From Pezicula radicicola (Eukaryota > Ascomycota > Leotiomycetes > Helotiales > Dermateaceae): a stretch of 64,000 nt of DNA. The position numbers and the translations under genes were made by a program. Numbering within the stretch: position 1 is the stretch's first letter; the number at the start of each line of letters is the position of its first letter. This document shows positions 11,912 through 25,207 of the stretch, piece by piece. Below the pieces are notes generated by a model, which saw nothing but the letters and a program-made list of their open reading frames with translations, did not search any database and was not told the origin of the DNA. The stretch lies in contig PDUO01000005.1 in assembly GCA_003008705.1 (NCBI GenBank), forward strand, positions 313,997-377,996. Direction: 5' to 3'.

Positions 11912-14560
11912 ATGGCTTCTGCAAACCGCGGATCGGGAGGTGGAAGAGCTTTGGGCAAACGTGCGAGAGAGATTGAAGATGACCTTCCTTCTGGCATCGG
12001 CGCATCAAGTCCCATGGGCGAGATGCCATCGTCACCTCCAGGACCAATTGCGCACGGTGCCGACGACAACGATGATATTGAAGAAGACGAGGTCCCTCTA
12101 GATGTTGACGATATCGACGAGATGGCAGAAGATGAAGATGGAATTGACCTTTTCGCCGACAATTTCGAGCGTGATTATAGAAGTCGCGAGGATGACAATT
12201 ATGAAGGCGCCGACATTGACGACGAAGGGCAATACGATAGCCTTGATCTTGCAGAGAGAAGACGACTAGAGGCTGTGATGAATCGTCGTGACGCTGCAGC
12301 AGCCCGACGAATGCCTGCTGCCTTCCTTCCAGATGAGGACGAAGATGGTGACCTCGACCTCACAAACCAACCCCGACGTCGTCGCCATCATTACGACGAA
12401 GATCAAGACGAAGAAATGCAGGAAGATATCATGGAAGAGGAGCTATCTCTTGAGACATTACAAGACGTTAAGGCATCCAGTTTGGTCGAGTGGGTTGCCC
12501 AACACGCTGTCCAACGAACGATCAAGAGAGAATTCAAAGCATTCTTGACTGAATACACCGATGATCACGGATCTTCCGTTTACGGTAGCCGCATCAGAAC
12601 TCTAGGAGAGATCAATGCTGAGTCTCTGGATGTCTCGTACGATCATCTCTCGTCGTCGAAGGCCATTCTCGCATACTTTTTGGCAAATGCACCCAGCGAA
12701 ATGCTAAAGCTTTTCGATGAAGTGGCAATGGAAGTAACCCTTCTGCACTACCCAGATTACGAACGGATTCATTCCGAGATCCATGTCCGTATCTCAGATT
12801 TACCAGTTCATTACACTCTCCGACAATTGAGACAAACGCACTTGAACTGCTTGGTTCGCGTGTCTGGAGTCGTCACTCGTCGCAGTGGGGTATTCCCACA
12901 ATTGAAATACGTCCGGTTCGACTGCAGCAAGTGTAAAACGACCCTCGGGCCTTTCCAGCAGGAGTCCAATGTGGAAGTTAAGATATCTTACTGCCAAAAC
13001 TGCCAGTCTCGTGGACCTTTCAGTCTCAACAGCGAGAAGACTGTTTACCGCAACTATCAAAAACTTACTTTGCAGGAGTCTCCTGGTACTGTGCCTGCTG
13101 GACGTCTTCCTCGCCACCGTGAAGTTATTCTTCTTTGGGATCTCATAGACAAAGCTAAACCTGGAGAAGAGATTGAAGTTACTGGAGTCTACCGGAACAA
13201 CTACGACGCACAACTAAACAACCGAAACGGCTTTCCTGTATTTGCAACCATTCTTGAGGCGAACAACGTTGTCAAATCCCACGATCAACTGGCAGGCTTC
13301 CGGCTTAATGAGGAAGACGAGCAGCAAATCCGTGCACTTTCACGAGATCCTCAAATCGTTGACAAGATTATTCATTCAGTGGCTCCCAGTATCTATGGTC
13401 ACACCGATATCAAAACTGCTGTTGCTCTGTCACTCTTTGGTGGTGTTCAAAAGACTGCCCCTGGAAAGCACGCTATCCGTGGTGATATCAACGTCCTTCT
13501 TCTTGGTGATCCTGGAACTGCCAAGTCACAGGTTCTCAAATACGTAGAGAAGACGGCACACCGAGCAGTCTTTGCCACTGGTCAAGGTGCTAGCGCCGTC
13601 GGTCTTACGGCCAGTGTCCGAAAGGATCCTATGACAAGCGAATGGACATTGGAAGGCGGAGCGCTGGTTCTTGCGGATAGAGGTACTTGTCTTATTGATG
13701 AGTTTGACAAGATGAATGATCAAGACCGTACGTCCATTCATGAAGCGATGGAACAGCAGACGATTTCCATCTCCAAGGCTGGTATTGTCACTACTTTACA
13801 GGCGCGATGCGGTATTATTGCCGCCGCAAATCCCATTGGAGGACGCTACAACTCAACGATTCCCTTCTCACAGAATGTTGAGCTTACTGAACCAATTTTG
13901 TCACGTTTCGATATTCTTTGCGTTGTTCGTGATACGGTCGACCCTTCAGAAGATGAACGCCTGGCAAGATTTGTCGTTGGCTCTCACGGCCGATCTCACC
14001 CAGCGTCTCAAGCCGTAGATGAAAACCAGAATGCTATGGATGTTGAACATGACTCTCAAGAGCGTGCTGGAGCTGCGAATGGTGGAGAGCCGAAACAGGA
14101 GGGTGACATTCCACAGGAGTTGTTACGGAAGTACATCCTCTACGCCAGAGAGAAATGCAGCCCGAAACTTTACAACATGGATGTGGAGAAGGTTTCAAAT
14201 CTCTTCTCTGATATGAGAAGAGAATCATTAGCTACTGGCGCTTATCCAATCACTGTAAGTCATTTCCCAATAACCACCAAGCAGTTCCATCTCTAATGTT
14301 TTTAGGTTCGTCATCTTGAAGCTATCATGCGTATTAGTGAGGCTTTCTGCCGCATGCGCTTATCTGATTATGTATCAGCGCAAGATATCGATCGTGCCAT
14401 CTCAGTCACTATCGAATCTTTCGTGGGCAGTCAAAAGATTAGCTGCAAGAAAGCTCTTGCACGTGCATTTGCGAAGTATACTCTTAAGAGACCAGGAAGG
14501 ACCGGAGGTAGAATGGATTCTCAAGCAGGATCGAGAGTTGCTACTGCAACAATGGCTTAG
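11912..14560 (+). CDS. mcm2: MCM2, replicative helicase subunit
   Basis: Minichromosome maintenance protein 2, 865 aa, a subunit of the Mcm2-7 helicase loaded at origins in the nucleus. Exons are 11912-14254 and 14306-14560. The acidic N-terminal tail (PLDVDDIDEMAEDEDGIDLF and further Asp/Glu runs) is characteristic of Mcm2 and is known to bind histones. The OB-fold region carries the C4 zinc finger (CSKC ... YCQNC). The AAA+ core has Walker A GDPGTAKSQ, Walker B LIDEFDKMND, sensor region AAANPIGGRYN and arginine finger ILSRFD. Exon 2 supplies the C-terminal VRHLEAIMRISEAFCRMRLSDYV helix region, essential to the fold, so the short intron is required: reading through gives a premature stop. 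The length matches fungal Mcm2. Confidence 0.96.
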
Positions 14561-14917
14561 ATGTCCGTGGTCTTGCTTTATGGAGTTACGGGATGTGTTG
14601 ATGCTTTCATGGGTAGGATTGCAGTAAATACCTGGATAGATGATAATGAAATGACTTGAATATCGAAGCCCAGATTACTGGACGTGTCTGCTAGCCTTTG
14701 GAAGTGGTGATTGATAAGTAGATCTAACTTTGACACCATTCTATGCTCCCTTTAAGTTTATACCTAGTCTGCCTGCTTAGAATAAAAAATTAAATAGTAA
14801 ACAAAAGAAAATTACTGTTTAGCCAGATACATCAATTTTCGACACCTTCGAACTCTACCTTCCTGAAGTAAATCCTACGTAAACAGAAGAAAATTTACAA
14901 TGCTCGGTCAGATACGT
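14561..14917. other. Convergent 3' intergenic region
   Basis: This holds the 3' regions of mcm2 and the ABC transporter gene. It is AT-rich (for example 14780-14815), as expected of fungal polyadenylation regions; nothing else seen. Confidence 0.6.
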
Positions 14918-17900
14918 CTAACTTTGACCCAGGTCTTCCTCCTTCCTCATTCGCCTAACGATTATACTCTTCATGAAGTTCAAGAATTTTGTTTTCTTCG
15001 AGCCAGCATCCTTCGGTACTCGAACAAGCCAATAGATAAAAACAGCACCACAAACATTAAAAACAACGTAAGCCCACAAGATACCAAAATTTCTCCAACG
15101 CTGATCATAATAAGAAGTCAACGATGCCAAAAAGGCGTTCGTTTGTGATACTGTGCAGAACATGCAGTCTGTTGTGGATTTTGGATTGGTTAAATAACCA
15201 CCAGCCATGGCGATGTAGTCTGCCATGTAATTCCCGCATGTTTGGTTATTTGCTGGATTGAAATGAAGGAGTTCGACTTGTTCACAGATGACGTTTGTGT
15301 TTGCTACTGCTGTTGATAGCATTGCGCTTATGAGATATGTGAAGGGTGAGACGCGGTAGAGGAATATCCAGAATTTGGGGAGGCTTGATGGTGTTGCTAG
15401 GACTCTGTAATAAAATCAGTAAATACAAGGAGGTATAATTTTAAAAAAAAAGAGTCAAGCTTAGGAATCCTAACGTACCCACAAAATATAAGAGTCAAAG
15501 TAAAAAGCAGAATAGCAACATTCGCCGCATTCTCAGCTGTATCAATGCCCGCAACACACAAATTCGAAAAGGTAGAAGTGAACAAAAGAAACATCCAAAT
15601 AAGAAGCAACATCAGGAAACCTCTTTCATGAACAGCATTCGTAGGTTCGGCATTCCTATAAAGTCCTGCTGGATAATACCAACAGAGGAAAATTAGGAGT
15701 GCCATTAGAGAATTCCATGGTAATTCGACTATTATGTTGCTTGCTATGAATGCTTTCCAAGAGAAGGTTTTTGATGGTCGTTCTCGTACTTCGTAGAGTG
15801 ATCGTTGGATTACGAAGTGTGGCATCATTTGTTCGACTAGGAGGACGAAGATTGTTAGGAGCATGAATACTGCGAACATTTGGTTTTGTAGGCCTTGTAG
15901 ACTGTTGGCTGAGTTGAAGAATGAGAATCCGATGAATAAGGCCTATAAACTTGTTAGTTTCGAAATAGGAATTGAGATGATTGTAGTATAAACTAACCGT
16001 GCTAGTACAGAGCAAAGTTTTGGAATAAATGTAAGATGGTGTACGCCAATATTGCTGAAAAACACGCTTGGAACACTCCCAAAACTGTACCGTTAACGGA
16101 GCTGCGAACTCTTGAAAGTTGGTATTATCTGTAGAGATTGGCTTCTTTTGAGGTAGAGTCTCTCTCATTTCCGCAAGTTCCATTCGAACAGTAGTCTTCT
16201 CTGGACTGCAGTTCCAAACCTGTGGCCAATCGATATCGCTATGTGAACCAGGTGCTGCCCCGATAACCTCGAGCATCCATTCTGCAGGATTAGCATCCTT
16301 TGGACAATGACTCGCACCATTCTTCTCGAAATATGCTGTCAGGATAGAGGAATTCTCTCCTATATCTCCGAAATATACTGTCTTGCCACCTTTAGCGAGG
16401 AAAAGTAAGCGATTGAATCGTTGGAAAAGCATTGCTGATGGTTGATGGATTGTACAAAGTATTGCTTGTCCGGCTTTGGTGAGCTTATCCATGAGATCGC
16501 AAATTGACCATGATGTTTGGCTGTCTAAACCAGAGGTAGGCTCGTCAAGGAAGAGGAGGAGATCTGGTTTGGCTACTAGCTCAACTCCAATTGTGAGACG
16601 CTTTCGTTGTTCGGTATTCAGACCTGATAGAATTAGCGACTGGCTTATAATCAAGAATTTAAATCGCACCTTCTCCAGGGACACCAACAACGGCTTCAGC
16701 GTACTCTTCCATTTCCAAAATCTTGATTACTTCGTCAACGTATTCTAATTTCTCCGTTCTGGGAATGTTGGCTGGCTGTCTAAGTAGAGCACTGAAGGCT
16801 AAAGCCTCTCTAACTGTCGTAGTTGGTAGATGAAGATCTTGTTGTTGAACATATCCTGTTTTTCGTTGAAAAGAAGCATCGCGGGGTCGGCCATCGACTA
16901 ACATTTCACCGGTGACGACTCCCATTGTTACTCGAGTTGCAAGAACATCTAATAGTGTAGTTTTGCCCGCTCCTGAAACTCCCTATATAAAGTTTAGTTG
17001 TACTTCATCAACTCAAGAAGTGGAACTTATAAATACCATCAAAGCTGTCAAGGTCCCAGGTTTTACCCAACCATCGACATGATCTAATATTCTTCGTTCT
17101 TCGCCTTTGATGTTGATATCATAGCAAACATCTTGCCATTGGAAAACAGCTGTTTGTTTATGAAGGGTTGGTGACGGCTTCTCAGAATGCTGCTCTTTGC
17201 TGACGACTTCTCGTTTTCCAGAGTCTTCATCTCCCTCAATGTCGTCAGAGGGGACGTTTTTAGTAATTATTGACTTATGACCCAGTGGGAAAAGCAGTAC
17301 TTCGCCTTTTGATTTCTTGGCGGAAATAAACTCGGTTGCAGTGAGATAGCTGATCGAGAAGGCGAGCATAAAAGCAATCAGGATTCCAAAATTCCTAGTT
17401 TTCTGTCAGCAATTCATATATTTTTTGAGTTTATATCACTCTTCTTACCTCCATCGATGAGAGTGGAAATACTGAAAACTCGCATTGATATAAGCATCAC
17501 CATCAACAACATTAGAAGAAGCCGTCGCGCCAGTAGTAGCGCAAATCTTGCTAAGGCCGCTTACAGCTTCATAACTTGGTCCACTGGGTACAAAAGCTAC
17601 ACAATCAAATGTTCGATTATGGAACTCATTGACCATTAGAGCTTCGAAAGCGTAGGAGATTGGATCAATATAATTTATCCATCGTGCCCACCCTAACATG
17701 TTACGAGTTGGAATGACAAACCCTGTGTAAATGACTAAGGAGATCATGAGAATCGCTGCTGGTGCCATAGCTTGTGCCAATGTTCTTGAGCTTGCTGCAA
17801 TGGTTCTAAATAGCATGGACATAGTCAGTGTACACATGAATGAGATCAAGAGGAAGTAAAAAAAAGCTCCTGGTTCGCGTCGTAAGTTCGACATGAAGTA

Positions 17901-20111
17901 GATGACGAGGTTGAAGCATATAGCGTTAGTGATCTTATACGGAAGATCACAGACCACTGATGCAATTGCCTCAGCAGATGGGTGATACAGTGCATATCTG
18001 AAGTGCTTTTCGACTATTGGCCGCTGCGCGTAGAGAGTCAAAATCTGCATCAAAGTAAGCGCGGTGATTTCTTTTGAAGTTCACGAGTTAAGTACCTCGA
18101 GTGCGCTTCCAAAGGCGTTGAACAGGATCGCTATGAAGACCAAAGTACCTCGGCCGAAAAAACTGCTAGTATCGTCGGGCATGTTGTAAAAGATGCTTCC
18201 CATAATCAGGCTCATTATGAAATTTCCGAACAGCATAGTCAATGTCAAAGTTGGGTCACCTAATAATCTTTGAACTCCTCGTTTGAGACAAAGCTGAACT
18301 TGCTGCCCATAGGACAGAATGTATGGAGATTCGGCACGCCTAGAGGGCATATTAGTGAGTCTACGCTCAAAGTGAAATATGGGGCCAATAACGCACTGGT
18401 TCTTGGATTGCTGTGCTTTTTTAGAAACAGCAAACTTTTCATGGCTTTCGCCGCCAATTGGATACCGTTCCTCAAAAGCCTGAATATCACGGAGTAGCTG
18501 TGCACGAGCTGAGCTATTTTTCCAGACTTTAGCAAATTCATCAGCGGTCCTGGGAACTTGGTTCTCATATCCAGGTTTGACGACACGTTCTGCTGGACTG
18601 GTTAATGATGTGAGGAAGTCTGCAGTCGTCTGCCTTGGTGGATGGTAGAACCCGATTGAAGTGAAGAAATCTCTAGCTTGATCTGTCCGACCGAAATAGA
18701 TCTGCCTTCCCTCATAAAGAAGAACAACCTTGTCAAAGGTCTTAGAGGATTTGTGTCAGCTAATTTCGAACCTAATTTGGAGTCCGAAACTTACATCATA
18801 AGCGGCCTGAGAAGCCTGATAAATTGCAACGCAAGAAACGACTCCAGTCATGTCGCTTGCTAGTCTCAAAGTCTTACAGAACTCGAGGGCATTCGCGCTG
18901 TCTAATCCTCGAGTACTATTGTCCCAACACTGGAGTGGACTCCTACTCAAAGTTGCTTCGGCAATGCTAACACGTTTTCGTTCCCCTCCACTGACACCCC
19001 TGATAACATCACTTCCGACTTTGGTCTTGATTGTGTGTCTCAGGCCGTACACTGCCATGACAACATCTCTCATATGCTCGGCGTATTGACTGCGTGTAAC
19101 ACCTGGTATTCGATTACGTGGAGTTCGGGCATTTGCTGCAAATGAGAGTGTATCTCCAACGCTAAGGTTTGGAAAATGAATGTCTGTTTCGGCAGTGTAG
19201 ATAGCTTCGCCACGGTAATAACTGTGCATTTCTTTTTCACTTATACCTGCACCAATATAGCGTCAATGTAATTTCCTAAGATAAGGTGATTCATTTCTAG
19301 AGAGAAAGAAATTCTAGGGTGGAGGGTCTTACCTTGATAGTTGATGTGCGAATTCGCATCAAGGTACAACCCGTATGTTTCCCCAGCGATCGTTTTTAAC
19401 AGCGTTGTGCAACCACTAGTAGTAGAGACACAAAGTTAGCTATGCTTTGAATTTTATGAGACGTCCTTTAAAAACTTACCTTCCTGGACGACCCAAAACA
19501 ACGAGCATCTCCCCTTGCTCAACAACACCTTCAAAATCCCTCAGGATCTGCAACTTACGTTTCTTACCCAAACCAAAAAGGCCTCGGAAAGCTTGAATCC
19601 CTTCCAGCAATATATTTGCCACATCTTTCTGAAAGTCTGTTGGTGATCCAAATCCATGTACATTTAGATCACGATAAGCTATTCCTGCTGTTCTCTGCGG
19701 ATATCGCTCAGGGTCCCTCGAGTGTACGGCTAAGAGAGCTTTTACCCAAGCCCTTGGGTTGAATTCTGGAGATTTTGGGTTCAATGTTGAGTCGTATTTA
19801 GCGTCCGGTGCAAATGGATTTTGTGGAGGATCTTGACGATAAGATGATTGTTGGGTGAGCTGTCTTGCTAATGAATGGACGACTTCGGGTATTTCTTCAT
19901 TCTTGCTATTCGTACTCAAGGCTCTCTGTGAAGTTGGACGCGATTCGCGGTTATTGACATACGTTCCAGAAGTCGAATTGATGGTGGATGAATCCGCACT
20001 TGGTTCGATTTCCAATTTCTCGTTCGCTGCATCCACATCTTCTGTGCCGTGTTTGCTCGTACGATTAGGCGGTTCACCAAAACTCGCACCAAAACTCGCA
20101 CCAAACGACAT
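14918..20111 (-). CDS. Full-size PDR-type ABC-G transporter
   Basis: Predicted plasma-membrane drug/lipid exporter of 1,532 aa, ABCG topology (NBD-TMD)2. Eleven exons, all phases consistent: 20111-19480, 19415-19333, 19246-18795, 18740-18397, 18339-18096, 18044-17449, 17394-17037, 16982-16670, 16623-15998, 15942-15479, 15404-14918. The N-terminus is Ser/Thr-rich with a threefold FGAS repeat. NBD1 shows the degenerate PDR Walker A (GRPGSGCTT, completed across intron 1), signature [14 protein letters not shown], and Walker B region [20 protein letters not shown]1 follows, including [23 protein letters not shown]2 has canonical Walker [15 protein letters not shown], signature [15 protein letters not shown] and Walker [17 protein letters not shown]2 ends with a Cys-containing extracellular loop and a basic C-terminal tail. 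The asymmetry of the ATP sites is normal for PDR pumps. The divergent Zn2Cys6 gene at 20888 may control it. Substrate is unknown; related pumps export azoles and plant defence compounds. Confidence 0.95.
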
Positions 20112-20887
20112 ATCAAGTGTTCTGCGGAATGCCAGTCTACAGTAGAATTAAGGATGAAAGCAAGATAGGAAACAAAAGGCAATAAGTCTATTTATATGGG
20201 AGAGAAGGAGGTTTTAATTTAGGATCACAGTGGAGACTAACGCCCATGATCAGCGGGCAAGACAAATCAAGATTCTAGATCATCGGAATCAATAAAGTCA
20301 TTTAAGATCCGAGGATTCAAAAACATCATATTACTAGTTGAGCCATTGGTAGGTTGAGTGAACTTCGCTGGTTGACCTCGAGAGATATATTCCGAACATT
20401 AAGAACAGCTCGCTTATGATAAACTAGACTAATTTTGTTGCAAAAACGCTATCTCCAGATTTAAGAAGTGCTCTACCTTATTTTCACACTTCGGTTTGTC
20501 TTCCAGAAGATAGATTCAATTGGGATTAACAATAAGGGTGATGATTAAGAGAATTCATTAAGGGTATTCATTAGCTAAGCACCAAAAGTACTGTTTCTTT
20601 CGACCCCTGTTAGAGACCGTGGATTAGCGAGCATGTGCCAAGCAGTGAAACAGCGAAATGACCAGGATGTTAAGATGCGAAGGACCGAGGTAAGCATGCG
20701 TCATTTCGGCCTAGAACGGAGTGGTTCGTTTATAAGCCCATAATAAATTTGGCAAGTACGGAGTACAATTCGGCGGACACGGAAGAAATAAATACTTTGC
20801 TATCCAGCGAACTCTTGTCTTCCCGGTGCTGCTCGTCGCTTCTCGCTTTTGAATCTTTTTCATGGTAACCGAAACTCCGGAACTGTA
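20112..20887. promoter_or_regulatory. Bidirectional promoter between ABC pump and Zn2Cys6 factor
   Basis: 776 bp separate the two start codons. A TACGGAGTA motif lies at 20757-20765 and several CGG half-sites, the usual contact of Zn2Cys6 dimers, occur between about 20700 and 20880. No certain operator can be named. Confidence 0.45.
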
Positions 20888-23622
20888 ATGTTGTCAACGC
20901 CAACTCTCAGCACGAATCCAAAGCTTCTTGCCACATGTGATTCATGCAAGGCGCGAAGAGTCAAGTGTACCAGTATGTGGCAGCTCATTGTAAGCTACAT
21001 TTTGCAAGTAGGCTAACGCAAAAAAAAGGTGACAGTACAGAAGGCCAGTGTCACAATTGCATTGTAAAATCCGACTGCTCTTATTTTCCTTATGGATACT
21101 TCAGTTAATATATGTTTAGAAACGTCATGAACAATGCCATTACAGTCTCGTCAAGACTCGTCGACGAAGAAGAGCAAAATTGGAGCAAAACAGTATTAAT
21201 GGTAAGTCTTTCACCTGTCATGGATCAACTCATTCTGACTATTTGGCAAAGAAATTTCAAGCAGAGCTTCTCTTTCTAGGGAAGCTCCTTCTGAAGTCGC
21301 ACAATGGAACTCACCGCCACTCGCAACTCCCGCGCAAACTCATTCCAGCAGAGCAGACTCAACATATCGCCATAGTAGTAATGTGAGTTCCGGTCATAAT
21401 CATGATCAAGACCAAGCTTTAGCAAGAAATTCTCCGATTCTTAGCCACGTGGGTGGCTTTCCTAAAACTTATGTTGACCATATTCTTGCGCACCACTATA
21501 TTCCTAATGAAGTCAGATCAGAGGAGCTTGGATTCAGGGTATGCTTGCAGATCCAAAATTTAACCAATCTAATTCTGACATATATAGGTATATGGCTATT
21601 TTGGTAAGAAAACTAAGATGGTACTCAAGATTTCATGTGCTTAGACAGCTAGGTGCAAGCTCCAGTATGGCATACTTTTCCGAGAAGAGAATCCGGTCTC
21701 TGAGTTCACGTCTTGGGAACGACAGGCTCAACAAGCTCCTTGAGGCTATGGCCACATTAATTGAAACTCGATTGAAGCCAATGGACCAGCTATCATCTCC
21801 AATACTGGCATCTAGACAGAGTGCATCTCCATTCGTACTAGGCACATCAGAAGCTCTATACATAAATTGTACACCACAATGACACCCCCGTTATCTGGAT
21901 ACTAACTTTGAATAGTATATTTTGATCATGTTCATCCTGTGTATCCATTCTTAGACCCAGTTGGTTTTCGGAGGAGAGTAGCAAGCTCTCATTCTCATGA
22001 GTTTGCTGCGGACAAATCATGGTCTGCTTTGTACCATGCTGTGCTATCGCTTGGCTGCCAATTCAATGATGGAGGAACTTTCGAACCCGGGAAAGGCACA
22101 GCATGGAAGTACTTCCAAGTATCTCTTTCACTTTGTGGCGATCTGATTTTGAGCAAAGGATCATTGATGACAGTCCAGGCAAGTGTGAGACGACTGCCAA
22201 GATCAAACGCTCGCTAACCATGTGCTCTAGGCCTTGACAGCAATGGTAATTTTTTGGATAACATACAATGAGTGCCTACAACTAATCTGTAATAATAGGC
22301 TGTATTCTCTCTCAATATCTCGTGTACTCAATTAGAAACTTCTCTTGTGTCAGAAGCAGCAAAGGTGGCACAGGTTCTTGGCTTGAACAAAACCAGAGGT
22401 TTAAACGACGCCACATCCATAAGAACGTTCTGGGTTCTATACTGCTTAGAAAAGTCAACAACTTTTCTCTACGGAAAAGGCTCTGTAAGCACTGCTCTAC
22501 CGAGGTCCTCACTCCTCAGATTAATGCTTATTGTTCAGGTCATCATGGATGCAGATATTTGTTGTCCATTCCTCTCTGCACCTGAAGCTGTCATTGATGG
22601 GGTTGACTGGCTGCTAGCCTTCTGCCGCTACGCAAGAATACTATCCCTAGCATACGAGCGCCTTTTCACTGCCAGTGCAACTATAAATTCAGCAAATTCC
22701 TATTGGATTATTATCGACCACATAAGAGAGGATTTAGAAACGTGGCGTGCATCAATAGCAGCTCCTTTTCAACCAGGCGGAATTCTTAAAGCTAGAGACC
22801 TTTCCAGCACGGCTGCCGTGGCGATTGCTATACGGCTTCATTTCTACTACTATAATGTCTTGTTGGCTCTGGATAGATTGACTCTCCACTTGTGTGCGGA
22901 GGAGCCCTCTTGTGTCAATCGCCAGTTGAGCGCCAAAAAGTCCATGATGAAATCTGCACGCTCGATTCTTGAGCTTACGAAGTTTATTGATGTTGAACCA
23001 CACACACAAACCTGGTACACTATCTTTAACACCTCATCTTAACCGATAAATGAACACATAGCTAACTACAGTAGGATTCTAGCAATTATGCCCCTCTCAG
23101 CGCTTTTCATCCTGTTTGATTTGGTCATTCACAATCCAAAACACCCCGAGACAAAAAACAACATAGCACTTCTTGATGTCGCAAGTGGCCATTTCAGTCG
23201 TCTTGAATATGCGAGTAATGGTTCACTTCCTGGATCCTTAATCGCTGAGTTCGCGCACCTTGCACGGCAGAATATTTTTGACATCCAGATTCGTGGACTA
23301 GATCTTGGCGCGAAAATAGCAACAACCTTGGTAGAGCCGTCATGCTCGAACTTAACTTCAACAGAATCTTCGCATGATTTGGAGTTATCAGATATCAACA
23401 ATATAGTAGGTTTACAGACGTCGTAGTTGATTTTAACGCTCCTGACACTTCTTTTCTTCTTAGCAATATAGGCTAGAGACTTCTATGCCATTAACGAATG
23501 ACGCCTTGTTCTTTCCGATTTATGATGATTTTAATGATCTGGGACGGTCTACGATGGGTGTAGATATTATGGATCTTTTTGATTCTAATATTCCGCAGTT
23601 TCCGTCTTATTTTCACACATAG
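20888..23622 (+). CDS. Zn2Cys6 transcription factor, divergent from ABC pump
   Basis: Predicted nuclear regulator of 716 aa. Twelve exons, all in phase: 20888-20972, 21029-21063, 21120-21201, 21252-21538, 21588-21603, 21653-21868, 21916-22178, 22231-22245, 22299-22484, 22539-23014, 23075-23405, 23464-23622. The zinc cluster (C17, C20, C27, C36, C39, C46) is assembled across exons 1-3; the third exon supplies KRHEQC with the sixth Cys and a following RRRRR basic run. The middle-homology domain (PF04082-like) contains VYGYFGASSSMAYF, YFDHVHPVYPFLDP and TFWVLYCLEKSTTFLYG. The C-terminus is acidic and aromatic. Two exons are only 16 and 15 nt. The intron after 22178 has a GC donor in strong context (CAG|GCAAGT). 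The intron 22485-22538 is optional because reading through stays open. Head-to-head placement suggests it regulates the PDR pump, which is inference. Confidence 0.85.
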
Positions 23623-25207
23623 AACTTGGCAGGTTTAAGCCCGCGGGCTTTTACACCGGCATAGAAGTATTGATTGAAGCTCTATATATGCAGGGGGTGC
23701 GGAAACATTTCAATAAAATAGATAACTATGTTTTATACCTAGCTCGGACCAATGAGCCGAGAGTTGGCGTCAAATGGGAATCATCTGCAGTCAGAATCTA
23801 CCTCCTTCTCTCACTTGATTCTAATATGCTAGATTGGGAAGTTTCTAATATACTGGGTGCTACTGATGCTAAGGAGGTTCCGTTTGCGTTTTGTAATTTT
23901 GAGGGTGTTGGGTATGTGGGTAATCCTTACGAGGACGTTCTGGAATCCAAAATGAGTTCAATGGAATTTGACACTCCTATGTGTCAGACTTGAGAATGCA
24001 ACTCTATTGCTGAATAAAGTGTGACTTGAAGAGGGTATATACACAGGGAAAGTGTAGATGTATGAGGTGTCTATAATATCTGATTTCCGGTTTACACAAC
24101 CTACATGTGACTGTATATAAGCAACTTAGGTAAGTTTGGTAAATTAGTCTATTCTTCTTTACAAAACCGTATTTTACACCTGGCCAGCACCTGACTAAAG
24201 GAACTAGTTTTTATAATTAGCAAACTACTAGACTTAGGTAGATCAATGAAGAAGAAAAACAGGATTCTTAGGAACGCTACTATGTAGTTTAACTGTGCCA
24301 AAAAAAAAGAGCCATTATTACCTACCTCGCTTAATTTACCCTCTCTTTTAAAGTATTTAAGAGTATAAAGAAGCGAGCTATTTCGTAACTGCTTTAAAAA
24401 TCATTCTAACAATCGAGTTGCCGTATAATTACAGAGAGGGAAAGAAATTTTTGACATGTTGTAAGCTGCCGTATTTGTATTTTATGCGGCGCGGTAGGTT
24501 GCGTATAGGTTAGAAGTAATTGTATGTAGGAAATTGTGATTGTGAAGGCTAGTTAGAACGATGTGACACAATGACTTCGAGGCTGCTATCTGCCTTATAT
24601 AGATGTTCTCCTCGCTTATCAGCTTTAAGCTTACGAAATGTCTACTACAACTGTGTAATCTCGAAGGAATAAATAAAGTTGTATATTATGTACCTCTTTC
24701 ATGATTTAAGAATAGTTAGGAATTTATTAATTGATAAATCACAAGGTATAAGACAATTAGTGTAGACAGTTGAAATCTTCTGTTTTGCTAGGCGTTTGGC
24801 CTTACATGAGTTTGCCGAAAAGATACTCGCATCAAGGTCCTTATCCAAATTAAGTCAGCCATCTAACTCAAATCAATTCACTTACTGAATTAGCCCATTT
24901 AGGTATAGGTGCAGTCACGTGGAGGTGTCTGCATTCCATGGAACATATTCCAGTTTCTATAGAAAAAAGAATTTAGGGTCGAAACAAAATGCGCGTGTAC
25001 AAGACCCTTTGAAGGTGAATTCGATATCACATGATTGCGTACCTATTCACCAACCCAACGCGCCTCGATTTCCAACCTCGAAACTTCCAGCTCCATCTTT
25101 CTTCTTTACAATTAATCCATTGCACAACCAACCACAAACACCTACAAATCAAAGTCAGACTGCTTCCAAAGACGACAACCCCACCCACCATTTCACTTGA
25201 AGACACA
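23623..25207. other. Gene-poor, AT-rich stretch
   Basis: One unrecognised open frame of 107 codons (23670-23993, +) has no family features and no introns needed; it may be a remnant. From 24000 to 24900 the sequence is AT-rich with short runs of stops in all frames, as expected of RIP-degraded repeats. The last 150 bp are C/A-rich, like a fungal promoter or leader for the F-box gene. Confidence 0.45.

Noticed and set aside
12800..13213. 137-aa open frame antisense to MCM2
   Set aside because: Lies over the conserved OB/zinc region of MCM2; a shadow.
22485..22538. In-frame 54-nt retained segment in the second Zn2Cys6 gene
   Set aside because: Open without splicing, but it starts GTAAGC, ends TTCAG, and removing it restores the conserved GKGSVIMDADI region, so it was treated as an intron.
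23670..23993. 107-codon open frame just downstream of the second Zn2Cys6 gene
   Set aside because: No similarity to the upstream exons or to any family I recognise; kept only as part of the intergenic entry.
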